Source: Ectopseudomonas oleovorans (GTDB taxonomy: Bacteria; Pseudomonadota; Gammaproteobacteria; Pseudomonadales; Pseudomonadaceae). From it: a stretch of DNA of 46,104 bases. Below the pieces are notes generated by a model that saw only the letters and a program-made list of their open reading frames with translations, was not told the DNA's origin and did no database searches. Positions 1 to 7,632 of the stretch are shown here, piece after piece. Every line of letters begins with the position of its first letter. Position 1 is the first letter of the stretch. Where the stretch lies: contig NZ_QASO01000050.1 in NCBI RefSeq assembly GCF_003052605.1, positions 1 through 46,104 on the forward strand. The letters run 5' to 3'. Both the position numbers and the translations under genes were made by a program.

Positions 1-251
1 CGTAGTAGAGATCCACTCGATTGCACAGTGACATGAACTGATGACGAACCGGTCGCACCGACCTGTGTGTAACCTGCTGCATCCATCGGCCCTCTGCTTT
101 GCAAGGCCGCTAGCCCGGTTAGGCGCACAGGAGCGAAATTCATCATGGCTCAAGGCTAACGCCTTATCAGAAGTCGAATATACGGAAGCAGTCGTACCTA
201 GGTTCAGAGGCAGATTATTTCACTGGCAAAACGGGAGGAGTCCATATACGG
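1..251 (+). mobile_element. Partial insertion sequence end (IS110/IS1111-like), inserted in a REP
   Basis: Bases 1-266 recur as an exact inverted copy at 45839-46104, and sequence identity stops inside a shared REP motif. The IS part therefore ends at about 248-251 and the REP half CGGATGCAATCCGGGG (249-264) follows. The native REP reads GTAGCC before this motif, as at 1817, so the element interrupts the palindrome. No transposase is visible; it would lie off the contig. The family is inferred from three things: insertion into REP at one exact site, no visible target duplication, and a structured non-coding end with guide-like segments. IS110/IS1111 elements that target REPs are known in Pseudomonas. 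The small open frame in both copies is treated as non-coding. Confidence 0.72.
45..200 (+). ncRNA. Candidate bridge RNA of the IS end (left copy)
   Basis: Stem 62-69/124-131 (8 bp, one G-U) encloses an internal loop and a terminal hairpin (CGGCC 87-91, GGCCG 105-109). On the 5' side of the loop, TGCATCC (78-84) is complementary to GGATGCA on the right of the insertion point. On the 3' side, TAGCCCGG (111-118) equals the REP sequence left of and across that point. Together they spell TAGCCCGGATGCA with a 2-base GG overlap. A second hairpin (AAGGC 152-156, GCCTT 161-165) is followed by ATATACGG (178-185), identical to the IS terminus plus GG at 244-251. This matches the known layout of target- and donor-binding loops. 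RNA ends and promoter are not visible. Confidence 0.6.
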
Positions 252-303
252 ATGCAATCCGGGGCGGTTCGAGGACCTTCCCCGAATTGCATCCGGGCTA
301 CGG
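249..303. repeat. REP pair interrupted by the IS
   Basis: Two facing REP units: CGGATGCAATCCGGGG at 249-264 and CCCCGAATTGCATCCGGGCTAC ending near 301, with a short spacer between them. The first unit has lost its outer GTAGCC to the IS. The same family occurs intact at 1817-1876. Confidence 0.8.
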
Positions 304-344
304 TTGCCACAACCGAGATACGTCCACCTTCACGAGACACTGCC

Positions 345-1820
345 ATGTCTGCCGCTCACCCCGTAAAGTGTTCGCCCGTACCCTTTGCCTCGGTGAACCA
401 GGACAGGATGAAACGCTACGAGAAATTCGCCGACGAGATCGCCGAGCTGATCCGCACCGGCGTGCTCGGCCCTGGCGAGAAGGTGCCCTCAGTGCGCCAT
501 GCCAGCCGCACCTACGGCGTCAGCCCGTCCACCGTGTTCCAGGCCTACTACCTGCTGGAAGATCGCGGCCTGATCCAGGCGCGCGCCCGCTCCGGCTACT
601 TCGTGCGTGAACACGCCAAGCGCCCCTTGCACGAACCGGGGCTGACCGCCCACGCCGCGCAAACCACCGAGGTCGACGTCAGCGAGCTGGTGTTCTCCGT
701 GCTCGCCTCGCTGAAGGACCCACACACCGTACCCTTCGGCTCGGCATTCCCCAGCCCGGATCTGTTCCCCCTGCCGCGTCTGGCCAAGAGCATGGCGCAC
801 GCGCTGCGCAGGCTCTCGCCGCACGAGATCATCGCCGACATGACCGCCGGCAACGCCGACCTGCGCCGGCAGATCGCCCTGCGCTACATGGTCAGCGGCG
901 TGATGCTGCCGATGGAGGAGCTGGTGATCAGCAACGGCGCCCTGGAGGCGCTCAACCTCTGCCTGCAGTGCGTCACCCAGCCGGGCGACCTGGTGGCTAT
1001 CGAATCGCCGACATTCTACGCCTGCCTGCAGGTGCTGGAGCGGCTGCAGCTCAAGGCCGTGGAAATCCCCGTGCACCCGCGCGAGGGCATCGACCTGGGC
1101 GCCCTGTCGGAGAGCCTGAAGCAACTGCCGATCAAGGCCTGCTGGTTCATGAGCAGCCTGCAGAACCCGCTGGGCGCGAGCATGAGCGAGGAGAAGAAGC
1201 AGGCGCTGTATGAGTTGCTGGTCGAACACCAGGTACCGCTGATCGAAGACGACGTGTACGCCGAGCTGTACTTCGGCAGCCACCCGCCCAAGCCGGTGAA
1301 GAGCTTCGACCGCGACGGGCTGGTGATGCATTGCAGCTCCTTCTCCAAGAGCCTGGCGCCGGGCTATCGCATCGGCTGGGTGGCCGGTGGGCGCTATGCC
1401 GAGCAGATCGCCCGGCTCAAGCTGATGACCACCATCTCGCCCTCGGTACCGGCCCAGACGGCATTGGCCGACTACCTGCAGCACGGCGGCTACGACCGCC
1501 ACCTGCGCAAGCTGCGCCACGCCCTGGAAATGCAGCAAAGCGCGATGCTCGCCTCTGCCGCCCGGCACTTCCCCGCCAGCACGCGGGTCACGCGACCTTC
1601 GGGTGGCTACTTCCTCTGGTTCGAATTCCCCGAACGCCTGGATTCGCTACAACTGCTGCGCCTGGCCCTGGCCCAGGGCATAAGCCTGGCGCCGGGGCCG
1701 ATCTTCTCCGCCAGCCAGGGCTTTCGCCACTGCGCACGGCTGAACTACGGCCACCCGTGGAACCCGCGCAGCGAACAGGCCATGGAAGTGCTCGGGCGCC
1801 TGGTGGCGGGATTGTTGTAG
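345..1820 (+). CDS. MocR/GntR-type PLP-dependent regulator (aminotransferase-like)
   Basis: A 491-residue cytoplasmic protein. An N-terminal GntR winged helix (roughly residues 22-95, with KVPSVRHASRTYGVSPSTVF) is joined to a fold-type I aminotransferase domain. The PLP-binding lysine is residue 335 in SFSKSLAPGYRIGW, and the conserved D-D-V-Y-A-E segment lies before it. MocR proteins normally bind DNA and respond to an amino-acid or PLP adduct; the ligand here is unknown. The frame opens upstream at 252 inside REP sequence, so 345 is preferred. A start at 408 (MKRYEKFADE) with AGGA just upstream is also plausible. The TAG stop is part of the REP motif GTAGCCC. No catabolic partner gene lies beside it to suggest a target. 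Confidence 0.85.
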   Translation: MSAAHPVKCSPVPFASVNQDRMKRYEKFADEIAELIRTGVLGPGEKVPSVRHASRTYGVSPSTVFQAYYLLEDRGLIQARARSGYFVREHAKRPLHEPGLTAHAAQTTEVDVSELVFSVLASLKDPHTVPFGSAFPSPDLFPLPRLAKSMAHALRRLSPHEIIADMTAGNADLRRQIALRYMVSGVMLPMEELVISNGALEALNLCLQCVTQPGDLVAIESPTFYACLQVLERLQLKAVEIPVHPREGIDLGALSESLKQLPIKACWFMSSLQNPLGASMSEEKKQALYELLVEHQVPLIEDDVYAELYFGSHPPKPVKSFDRDGLVMHCSSFSKSLAPGYRIGWVAGGRYAEQIARLKLMTTISPSVPAQTALADYLQHGGYDRHLRKLRHALEMQQSAMLASAARHFPASTRVTRPSGGYFLWFEFPERLDSLQLLRLALAQGISLAPGPIFSASQGFRHCARLNYGHPWNPRSEQAMEVLGRLVAGLL

Positions 1821-1876
1821 CCCGGATGAAATCCGGGAACCGGAGCAGGAATCGCCCCGGATTGCATCCGGCTACG
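1817..1876. repeat. REP pair between convergent genes
   Basis: GTAGCCCGGATGAAATCCGG faces CCCCGGATTGCATCCGGCTAC across a short spacer. It fills the gap between the convergent MocR and glk genes, and both TAG stop codons (1818-1820 and 1874-1872) lie within REP arms. It could act as a bidirectional transcript barrier. Confidence 0.85.
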
Positions 1877-2837
1877 GGCTACGCTCCGACGCCTGTTGCA
1901 AGGCCACGCCGGCGCCGGTCAGGCCGGGGTACTCAGCCGTCACCAGCCACACCGGAATGCCGTCAAGGTAATGGCTCATGCAACCCTTGTCGCGGAAACT
2001 CTTGGCAAAACCGCTGGCAAGAAAACGCTCGGCAAAACGCGGCACCACGCCGCCGACGATGTACACCCCACCGCGCGCGCCCAACGTCAGGACATTGTTG
2101 CCAGCAGCGCGGCCGAGCCAGCAACTGAACTGTTCCAGCACCGCAGCGGCGACGGGCTCGCCGGCCAGACCTGCGGTAGTGATGGCCGCTGGCGTCGCGT
2201 GCAGCAAAGGCTGACCGTCCAGCTCACAGATGGCTCGATACAGCACCAGCAGGCCGTTGCCACTGAGCACGTCTTCGGCGCGCACATGGCCCAGTTGCCG
2301 ATAAAGAATCTGCCAGAGCTCGACCTCGCGCGGGCTGCCGATGGGTAGATCAACGTGACCACCCTCCCCCGGCAATACCAGCCAGCGACCATCTGCTTGC
2401 GCGAGCAGCGTACTGACACCGAGGCCAGTGCCGGCGCCGATCGCCAAGGCCGGATGGTCTGCCTGCGGCTCGCCCGGGCACACCTGCACACGCTCATGCT
2501 CGGCGATGCGGGTCATGCCCAGGGCCATGGCGGAGAAGTCGTTGATCATCTGTAAGCGGTCGATCTGCAATGCCTCGCAGAACGCCGTAAGATCGGTACG
2601 CCAGTGATTGTTGGTGAAGCGGAACAGCTTGCCGCTGACCGGCCCGGCGCAGGCCAGGCACACCGAGCCGATGGACCCCAGCGGCAGCCCCTGGGCTTGC
2701 AGATAGGCGACGATGGCCTGTTCCGGCCCTGCGAAATCGGCGGTCGGCAGAACCTGCACCGCCTCCAGTTGCTCGTCACGCCACAGGGCAAAGCGTGCGT
2801 TGGTACCACCGATATCGCCGACCAGAGCCAGTTTCAC
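1872..2837 (-). CDS. glk: Glucokinase
   Basis: Phosphorylates glucose with ATP to glucose-6-phosphate, feeding Zwf and the Entner-Doudoroff pathway. The protein has 321 residues, usual for bacterial Glk (PF02685). The N-terminal phosphate-binding motif GDIGGTNARFAL spans residues 8-19, and the sugar-site region NNHW (76-79) and a GAGTGLG loop are present. The stop codon is inside a REP. The gene stands alone, whereas many pseudomonads have edd-glk; edd is not in this window. Two HexR-type boxes upstream suggest it is derepressed by KDPG together with zwf-pgl-eda at 37-40 kb. Confidence 0.93.
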   Translation of the reverse strand: MKLALVGDIGGTNARFALWRDEQLEAVQVLPTADFAGPEQAIVAYLQAQGLPLGSIGSVCLACAGPVSGKLFRFTNNHWRTDLTAFCEALQIDRLQMINDFSAMALGMTRIAEHERVQVCPGEPQADHPALAIGAGTGLGVSTLLAQADGRWLVLPGEGGHVDLPIGSPREVELWQILYRQLGHVRAEDVLSGNGLLVLYRAICELDGQPLLHATPAAITTAGLAGEPVAAAVLEQFSCWLGRAAGNNVLTLGARGGVYIVGGVVPRFAERFLASGFAKSFRDKGCMSHYLDGIPVWLVTAEYPGLTGAGVALQQASERSP

Positions 2838-2926
2838 GAGAACGTCTCCTGAGCGAAGGCCGTTCGCTGATCGGCAACTGCAGAAAATTGAGGATGCATA
2901 GCATCGACTCCAAATCCGAATTATTT

Positions 2927-2941
2927 TTGTAGTTCAGACAA
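2927..2941. promoter_or_regulatory. HexR-type operator upstream of glk (proximal)
   Basis: TTGT-AGTTCAG-ACAA fits the HexR pattern TTGT-N7-ACAA. It lies 90 bases upstream of the glk start in an AT-rich part of the 322-base glk/ubiM gap. The arms match those of the zwf/hexR operator at 39972. Confidence 0.6.
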
Positions 2942-2989
2942 CGCACACCACAGCAAACCCGATAATTACGCCTATCAAGCCAGATAAAG

Positions 2990-3004
2990 TTGTAATAACA
3001 ACAA
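2990..3004. promoter_or_regulatory. HexR-type operator upstream of glk (distal)
   Basis: TTGT-AATAACA-ACAA is a second match to TTGT-N7-ACAA, with its centre 63 bases from the proximal box. The rest of the 2838-3159 gap holds only AT-rich sequence and a small GGCGGGTTTCACCCGCC hairpin near 3113-3130. Confidence 0.55.
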
Positions 3005-3159
3005 TATTTAATGCCAACTCATCGCCTGCGCCCCACACAACAGATTCAGCCCTCGGCATGATCCCGGACAATATCGGCGGCGTTGCGGCGACCTAGACTC
3101 GCACCGGCGCATGGCGGGTTTCACCCGCCCTACTGGTCATCCGCACGGAGAGCTGCAGC

Positions 3160-4332
3160 ATGTCACCCGATATCGTCATCGTCGGCGCCGGCCCGGCTGG
3201 CCTGTGTCTGGCACGCACCCTGTCCGGACATGGCCTGTCCATCGTGGTGCTGGAGCGCCAGGCCGAGCAGGCACTGGCCGAACCGGCCTTCGATGGCCGC
3301 GAGATCGCCCTCACCCATGGCTCGCAGACGCTGCTCGAACGCCTCGGCCTGTGGGCGCGCCTGCCCAGCAAAGAGGTTGCCGTGCTGCGCGATGCCCAGG
3401 TGTTCAACGGCCCCTCGCTGTTCGCGTTGAAGATCCGCGCCGAGCAAGCCGGCGCCGAGCACCTCGGCCATCTGGTGGCCAACCAGGCCATTCGTCGCAC
3501 AGCCTATCAGGCGGTCAGCGACTGCGCCGACGTGCAATTGCTGTGCGACGCCAGCGTACGCACCATCGAACAGCGTGCAGGCGAAGTGAAACTGGTGCTA
3601 CACGATGGCCAGGTGCTGCAACCACGCCTGCTGGTCGCCGCCGACAGCCGCTTCTCGGAGACGCGCCGCCAGCTCGGTATCGGCGCGCAGCTCAAGGACT
3701 TCGGCAAGAGCATGCTGGTGTGCCGCATGCAGCACGAACGGGAGCACCAGCAAATAGCCTGGGAATGGTTCGGCTATGGCCAGACCCTGGCCCTGTTGCC
3801 TCTGAACGGCCGGCAGTCGTCCACCGTGCTGACCCTGCCGCCGCGCGAAATAGAACGCCTGCAGAAACTCGACGAAGCCAGCTTCGCCCGCGAGATGGAG
3901 CGGCGCTTCGAGCGCCGTCTGGGTGCCATGCAACTGGTCAGCAGCCGCCACGCCTATCCGCTGGTGGGCGCCTACGCGCGACGCATGGTCGGCCACCGCT
4001 GCGCCCTGCTCGGCGATGCCGCCGTGGGCATGCATCCGGTCACCGCACACGGATTCAACTTCGGCCTGATCGGTGTGCAACTGCTCAGCGACGCACTGCT
4101 GGCCACCCATGGCAAACGCCGGGACATCGGTGCGCCTGCGCCATTGGCGCGCTACGAGCGCCAGCTACGCCTGGCCACCTGGCCGCTGTACCAGGCCACC
4201 AACCTGCTGGTGGAGCTGTACACCAACGATCAGCTGCCCGCGCGCCTGCTGCGCGGCGCTGGCCTGCGCGTGGCACAGGGCCTGCTACCGCTGAAGAAGG
4301 GCATCGCCCGTCATCTCACCGCTCGCGCCTGA
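3160..4332 (+). CDS. ubiM: UbiM-type FAD-dependent ubiquinone hydroxylase
   Basis: A 390-residue flavin monooxygenase of the UbiH/UbiF/COQ6 family that hydroxylates the benzoquinone ring in ubiquinone synthesis at the inner membrane. The N-terminal dinucleotide fold (IVIVGAGPAGLCLART, residues 5-20) and the second FAD motif with GDAAVGMHPVTAHGFN (near residues 285-300) are intact. The segments FDGREIALTH and LRDAQVFNG resemble the UbiM subgroup described in Neisseria, which covers one to several ring positions. That subgroup call is from memory of the family, and UbiF or UbiH is the alternative. It is transcribed toward the SH3-domain gene and looks monocistronic. Confidence 0.78.
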   Translation: MSPDIVIVGAGPAGLCLARTLSGHGLSIVVLERQAEQALAEPAFDGREIALTHGSQTLLERLGLWARLPSKEVAVLRDAQVFNGPSLFALKIRAEQAGAEHLGHLVANQAIRRTAYQAVSDCADVQLLCDASVRTIEQRAGEVKLVLHDGQVLQPRLLVAADSRFSETRRQLGIGAQLKDFGKSMLVCRMQHEREHQQIAWEWFGYGQTLALLPLNGRQSSTVLTLPPREIERLQKLDEASFAREMERRFERRLGAMQLVSSRHAYPLVGAYARRMVGHRCALLGDAAVGMHPVTAHGFNFGLIGVQLLSDALLATHGKRRDIGAPAPLARYERQLRLATWPLYQATNLLVELYTNDQLPARLLRGAGLRVAQGLLPLKKGIARHLTARA

Positions 4333-4336
4333 TCAA

Positions 4337-4993
4337 TCACACCCACTGATCATTACGCTTGCGCTTGACCCGCAGCATGGTCGGCAGAATCAGCCCGAGC
4401 AGCAGCCCGGCACCAGCGATGCTGCCGCCATAGGCCATGTAGCGCATCAGCACCTGCTGCTGTTCTTCACCCAGTTGCGCCTGGGCATCGCGTAGCTGCG
4501 AACGGGTAGTGGTCAGCTCGGCGTCCAGCGCGCCACGGGCGGCCTGCAGCTCGTCGATGAGCTTCTTGCGCGAGTCCAGGGTTTCCTGCATGCCTTGCAC
4601 ACGCGCCTTCCAGGCGTCGTCGATGCCTTTGAGCTCAGCGCTGAGGTCAGCGACTTTCTGTTCCAGTTGCGGCAGACGCTCGGCCTGGCCTGGCACCGAC
4701 TGCAGGTCGCGGCTGGGAATCCAGACGCTGCTGCCGCTGGCGCTACGCACCTGGCTGTAGTCGCCCTGGGTGCGCAACAGCTCCACTTTCTCACCGGAAA
4801 CCAGGGTGCCGACGATGCGGTAGCCATCGGTAGGGCCACTGCGCACGTAGGTATTGAGGCTGTCGCTGACCCAGCGCTGGTTGCCAGACGTCTCTTCGGC
4901 CAGAGACGGTTGTGCGCCGCCGAGCAGGCCACCGAGCAGCAGACAGGCACCGAGAATGCGAGGTTGAAATGGAGTATGACGAGATAAAAACAT
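4337..4993 (-). CDS. SH3b-domain, coiled-coil inner-membrane protein (YgiM/TIGR04211-like)
   Basis: A 218-residue envelope protein. A signal sequence (about residues 12-32, ending AQPSLA-EE) is followed by a bacterial SH3 domain (about 38-100, with YVRSGPTDGYRIVGTLVSG). Then comes a heptad-rich coiled coil (about 105-185, with LEQKVADLSAELKGI) and one C-terminal membrane helix (about 187-208) before a short basic tail. This order matches E. coli YgiM, whose role is not well defined. The gene ends 4 bases from the convergent ubiM stop, and no partner gene suggests a specific function. Confidence 0.82.
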   Translation of the reverse strand: MFLSRHTPFQPRILGACLLLGGLLGGAQPSLAEETSGNQRWVSDSLNTYVRSGPTDGYRIVGTLVSGEKVELLRTQGDYSQVRSASGSSVWIPSRDLQSVPGQAERLPQLEQKVADLSAELKGIDDAWKARVQGMQETLDSRKKLIDELQAARGALDAELTTTRSQLRDAQAQLGEEQQQVLMRYMAYGGSIAGAGLLLGLILPTMLRVKRKRNDQWV

Positions 4994-5224
4994 GGGGCGA
5001 TCTTCACGTGGCAGTCAGACGAACCCGGCGAACGGGATGGACGTTGCCGGCCACGCGCTGAACAAAACGCTCGAGCATGATCCAGGCAGAATCCGCGACG
5101 TAGACGCCACGCTAGCGGCCAATAGCCATCTATTTCTGCCGGTATGGGCCGACAGCAGACAGACATTGGCCGCTTGCCTGGAGTTCACTCCAGGCAGGAG
5201 ATGGTAGATGGACGGAAGGTGGCG

Positions 5225-6587
5225 TCAGCCGTTGTGGCGCTGGACGAAGGTAGAGAAATCCACCAACGGCATCGGCCGGCCAAGCAGATATCCCTGGAAC
5301 TGAGTGCAACCGTTGTCCGCCAGAAACCTATGCTGCGCCTCAGTTTCCACGCCCTCGGCGATCACCGTCATGCCCATGCTCTGCCCCAGAGCGATCACCG
5401 TGCGCACGATGGTTTCGCTGTTGGCATCGGTGAGCACGTCGCAGATGAACGAACGGTCTATTTTCAGTTTGCTCAGCGGCAGACGCTTGAGGTGGCTGAG
5501 GGAAGAAAAGCCGGTACCGAAGTCATCCAGCGAGAAGCGCACGCCATGTTCGACCAGCGCCGTCATCTTGCGCGTGAGGTCTTCCATGTCATGCACGATC
5601 AGCGTTTCGGTCAACTCCAGTTCCAGGCGCCGGGCATCGATACTGTGGTGCTCGATCAGACCGAGAATTTCGGCGACGAAACTGCTTTGCGAGAACTGCT
5701 TCTGGCTGATGTTCACCGCCAGGCCCAGGTCGCCGAAGAGCGGGTCATCCTTCCATTGCCGCAAGCGCGCGGCCGTTTGCTCCAGCACCCACTGGCCAAT
5801 GGGGATGATCAACCCGGTGTTCTCGGCGTGATCGATGAACTCACCCGGCGCCAGCAAACCACGCTGTGGGTGCTGCCAGCGAATCAGCAATTCGGCACCG
5901 ATCACCCGGTTGGCGTCATTGAGCTGCGGTTGGTAATACAGCACGAACTGCCGCTCACGCACGGCCGCGCGCAGGTCACGATCCAGCTCCGAGCGCTCGG
6001 CGGTATCGCTTTGCAGGATGTGCAGGAGCAGGAAAAACAGCGCCATGGCGGAAACGCCCTGCACCCAGGAGCCGACGATACGCACGTCGTCCGGCAACGC
6101 ATAGAGATCGGTGGGCCGCCAGTTGGACGCGGCCAGTGCAACGAACAGCAGCAGACAGAGCAGGCACATGCCGTAACGCAGCCACGAGGTCTCATCGCGG
6201 AAGGCCATCAACGCACCGACGGCCACCGGCAGCAGATAGAGATGAGTCGCACGCGGCGCCATGAGGGTCGGCGGATCGAGCAGCAGGGTCGAGGCGACGA
6301 CGATAAGGATCAGCGCGCTGAACAGGATCAGGTTGGCACTGCGTGCCCTGTCGCGCAGGGTCAGCGCGAAAACCGCCACACCACTGCAGACGATAGCCAC
6401 ATCCATGATGACGATGGCCCAGTAGCCGCGAGAGGAAAAGAACAGCCCCCCAGAGCAGGCCCATCACGATCATCACCACGCTCGACAGCATGCGCATCCG
6501 ACGCTCACGGCGCTGGCCGACCAGAGCCAGGTCTGCACCATGCCAGAGTTTGCGAACGCGCCTGCCGAAGCTGGAGAGTGATGGCAT
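5225..6587 (-). pseudogene. Membrane-anchored EAL phosphodiesterase, frameshifted at a C6 tract
   Basis: The first frame runs from 6587 (MPSLSSFGRRVRKLW). It holds a membrane helix and goes out of phase at a run of six C (6446-6451; G6 in the sense strand). With five G the protein reads [20 protein letters not shown] and joins the long frame down to 5225, giving about 453 residues. The N-terminal part has several hydrophobic helices, and the C-terminal half is a complete EAL domain with ELL in place of [24 protein letters not shown] and AEGVET. It should hydrolyse c-di-GMP. The break may be a sequencing error, a recent mutation or slipped-strand switching. A remnant product could start at the in-frame ATG 6406. 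There is no GGDEF domain. Confidence 0.82.
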
Positions 6588-6834
6588 GATGAAGTCCTGA
6601 TCCGATCACTTCATTCTTGAAGCTGCCTGGCCGAATGCAAGTTTCCCAGATGCTTTTAATGCTGCCAGTGCGCCTCACTGGCCAAGCGTTCGGCCATCAA
6701 GTCCATCGGCCTCCGCCATGGTGATACCCCTCCCACCGCCTACAGCGCCCCCGTGCGCTGCTATTGCCCCACCTACCGCCGCGCCAGACGCGCCGCTCAT
6801 ATGAACGGTAAGGCCGACCTTCGCGCCCCATATC

Positions 6835-6868
6835 TATACAAAAACTGTACAACTTTATTTTTTGTACA
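6835..6868 (+). promoter_or_regulatory. TGTACA repeats resembling a PplR/LitR light-regulator site
   Basis: TATACA (6835-6840), TGTACA (6846-6851) and TGTACA (6863-6868) lie in the only strongly AT-rich stretch of the 6588-7081 gap. As I recall, the P. putida PplR1 consensus is T(G/A)TACA-N12-TGTA(C/T)A. Here the two perfect TGTACA copies are 11 apart, one base short. TATATT at 6869-6874 could be the -10. Genes of this type are in the light-induced set of P. putida. The remainder of the gap (6588-6830) shows nothing I recognise. Confidence 0.5.
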
Positions 6869-6875
6869 TATATTG

Positions 6876-7004
6876 GATTCAAACAGGGCTCGTACAACGC
6901 TTGCACACCTTGCTCCAGGCCTGCTTGCCACGACCGACGACAGCCCAAACAAGCTGCGCAATCCGGCAACACTCTCTCCCCTTTTTTGGTTGCCGGATTT
7001 TTTT
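6876..7004 (+). ncRNA. Possible short leader transcript or sRNA ending at a strong terminator
   Basis: Between the TGTACA promoter-like region and the chalcone isomerase-like gene lies a perfect intrinsic terminator. Transcription from that promoter would give an RNA of about 130 nt without a convincing reading frame. It could be a separate sRNA, or a leader with attenuation ahead of the operon. The start is a guess; only the 3' end is clear. Confidence 0.35.
6961..7004 (+). terminator. Intrinsic terminator in the operon leader
   Basis: ATCCGGCAAC (6961-6970) pairs perfectly with GTTGCCGGAT (6989-6998), and seven T follow. The 18-base loop itself contains T6. It lies 78 bases before the start codon at 7082, not after a gene. 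Confidence 0.8.
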
Positions 7005-7081
7005 ACTCAATGCCCGTCGCCGCCGGGCTCCGAATCAACGGCTGGACGCGGCCCCCGTCAGCCGCCTCAGAGGCAACGACC

Positions 7082-7624
7082 ATGGCCACCCTGATTCGAC
7101 CTCTGCCCCCTGCCGTATTGCTGTTTCTGCTGCTCGGCCAGCCAGTGCAGGCCACCACCCAGGACGGCTGGCGTGAACAACTACCGCAGGCCAGTCTGGT
7201 GGGCAGCGGCGACTTCAGCTGGTTCGGTTTCTCGGTCTACAACGCCAAGCTGTGGAGCCCAGTGCAGCGCGTGGATTTCTCCCAGCCCTTCGCTCTGGAG
7301 CTAACCTACCGGCGCACCATCAGCCGGGAAACCCTGGTCGATACCAGCCTCGACGAAATTCGCCGGATCAACGGCGAGCCCCTCGACAGCGAACAGCAGG
7401 CCGAGTGGACGCAGCAGATGAGCCAGGCTTTCGTCGACGTGAAGGATGGTAGGCGCATAACCGGCGTATTCCTGCCCGGCGAGGGCTGCCGCTTCTACGT
7501 CGACGGTGAGTTGCAGCACGTGATCGACGACCCGGAGTTCGCCCGCGCCTTCTTCTCCATCTGGCTCGACCCGCAGACCCGCAGCCCGAAACTGCGTGCC
7601 GCCCTGCTTGGCCTTAACCCATGA
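7082..7624 (+). CDS. Chalcone isomerase-like periplasmic protein
   Basis: A 180-residue protein with a signal sequence (about 1-23, cleaved near VQA-TTQ) and a chalcone isomerase-like domain (WFGFSVYNAKLWSP, FALELTYRRTISRETLVDTS, GEGCRFYVDGE). Bacterial members have no shown flavonoid substrate. They often sit with DUF3833, SDR, cyclopropane fatty acid synthase and FAD-oxidoreductase genes in light- or singlet-oxygen-induced sets linked to lipid modification. Only the last three-gene part of such a cluster is here. The start at 7082 is chosen because it opens the signal peptide; the frame is open from 6986. The stop is next to the DUF3833 start, so the two are probably co-translated. Confidence 0.8.
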   Translation: MATLIRPLPPAVLLFLLLGQPVQATTQDGWREQLPQASLVGSGDFSWFGFSVYNAKLWSPVQRVDFSQPFALELTYRRTISRETLVDTSLDEIRRINGEPLDSEQQAEWTQQMSQAFVDVKDGRRITGVFLPGEGCRFYVDGELQHVIDDPEFARAFFSIWLDPQTRSPKLRAALLGLNP

Positions 7625-7632
7625 GGTACTAC

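Noticed and set aside
41..610. Open frame starting MTNRSHRPVCNLL in the left IS end, also present in the right copy
   Set aside because: It coincides with the structured RNA segment, runs through the IS/REP junction into unrelated sequence on each side, and has no RBS or family resemblance.
489..1568. 359-codon open frame antisense to the MocR gene
   Set aside because: A high-GC shadow of a clearly coding strand; rich in H, Q, R, G, V and A with no domain.
5176..5195. GCCTGGAG-TTCA-CTCCAGGC hairpin upstream of the SH3 gene as a terminator for the EAL gene
   Set aside because: The stem is perfect but no T-run follows in either direction, so I do not call it a terminator. The 4994-5224 gap shows nothing else.
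5144..6589. 481-codon plus-strand frame over the EAL gene
   Set aside because: Complementary shadow of the EAL gene; the opposite strand has intact catalytic motifs across both frames.
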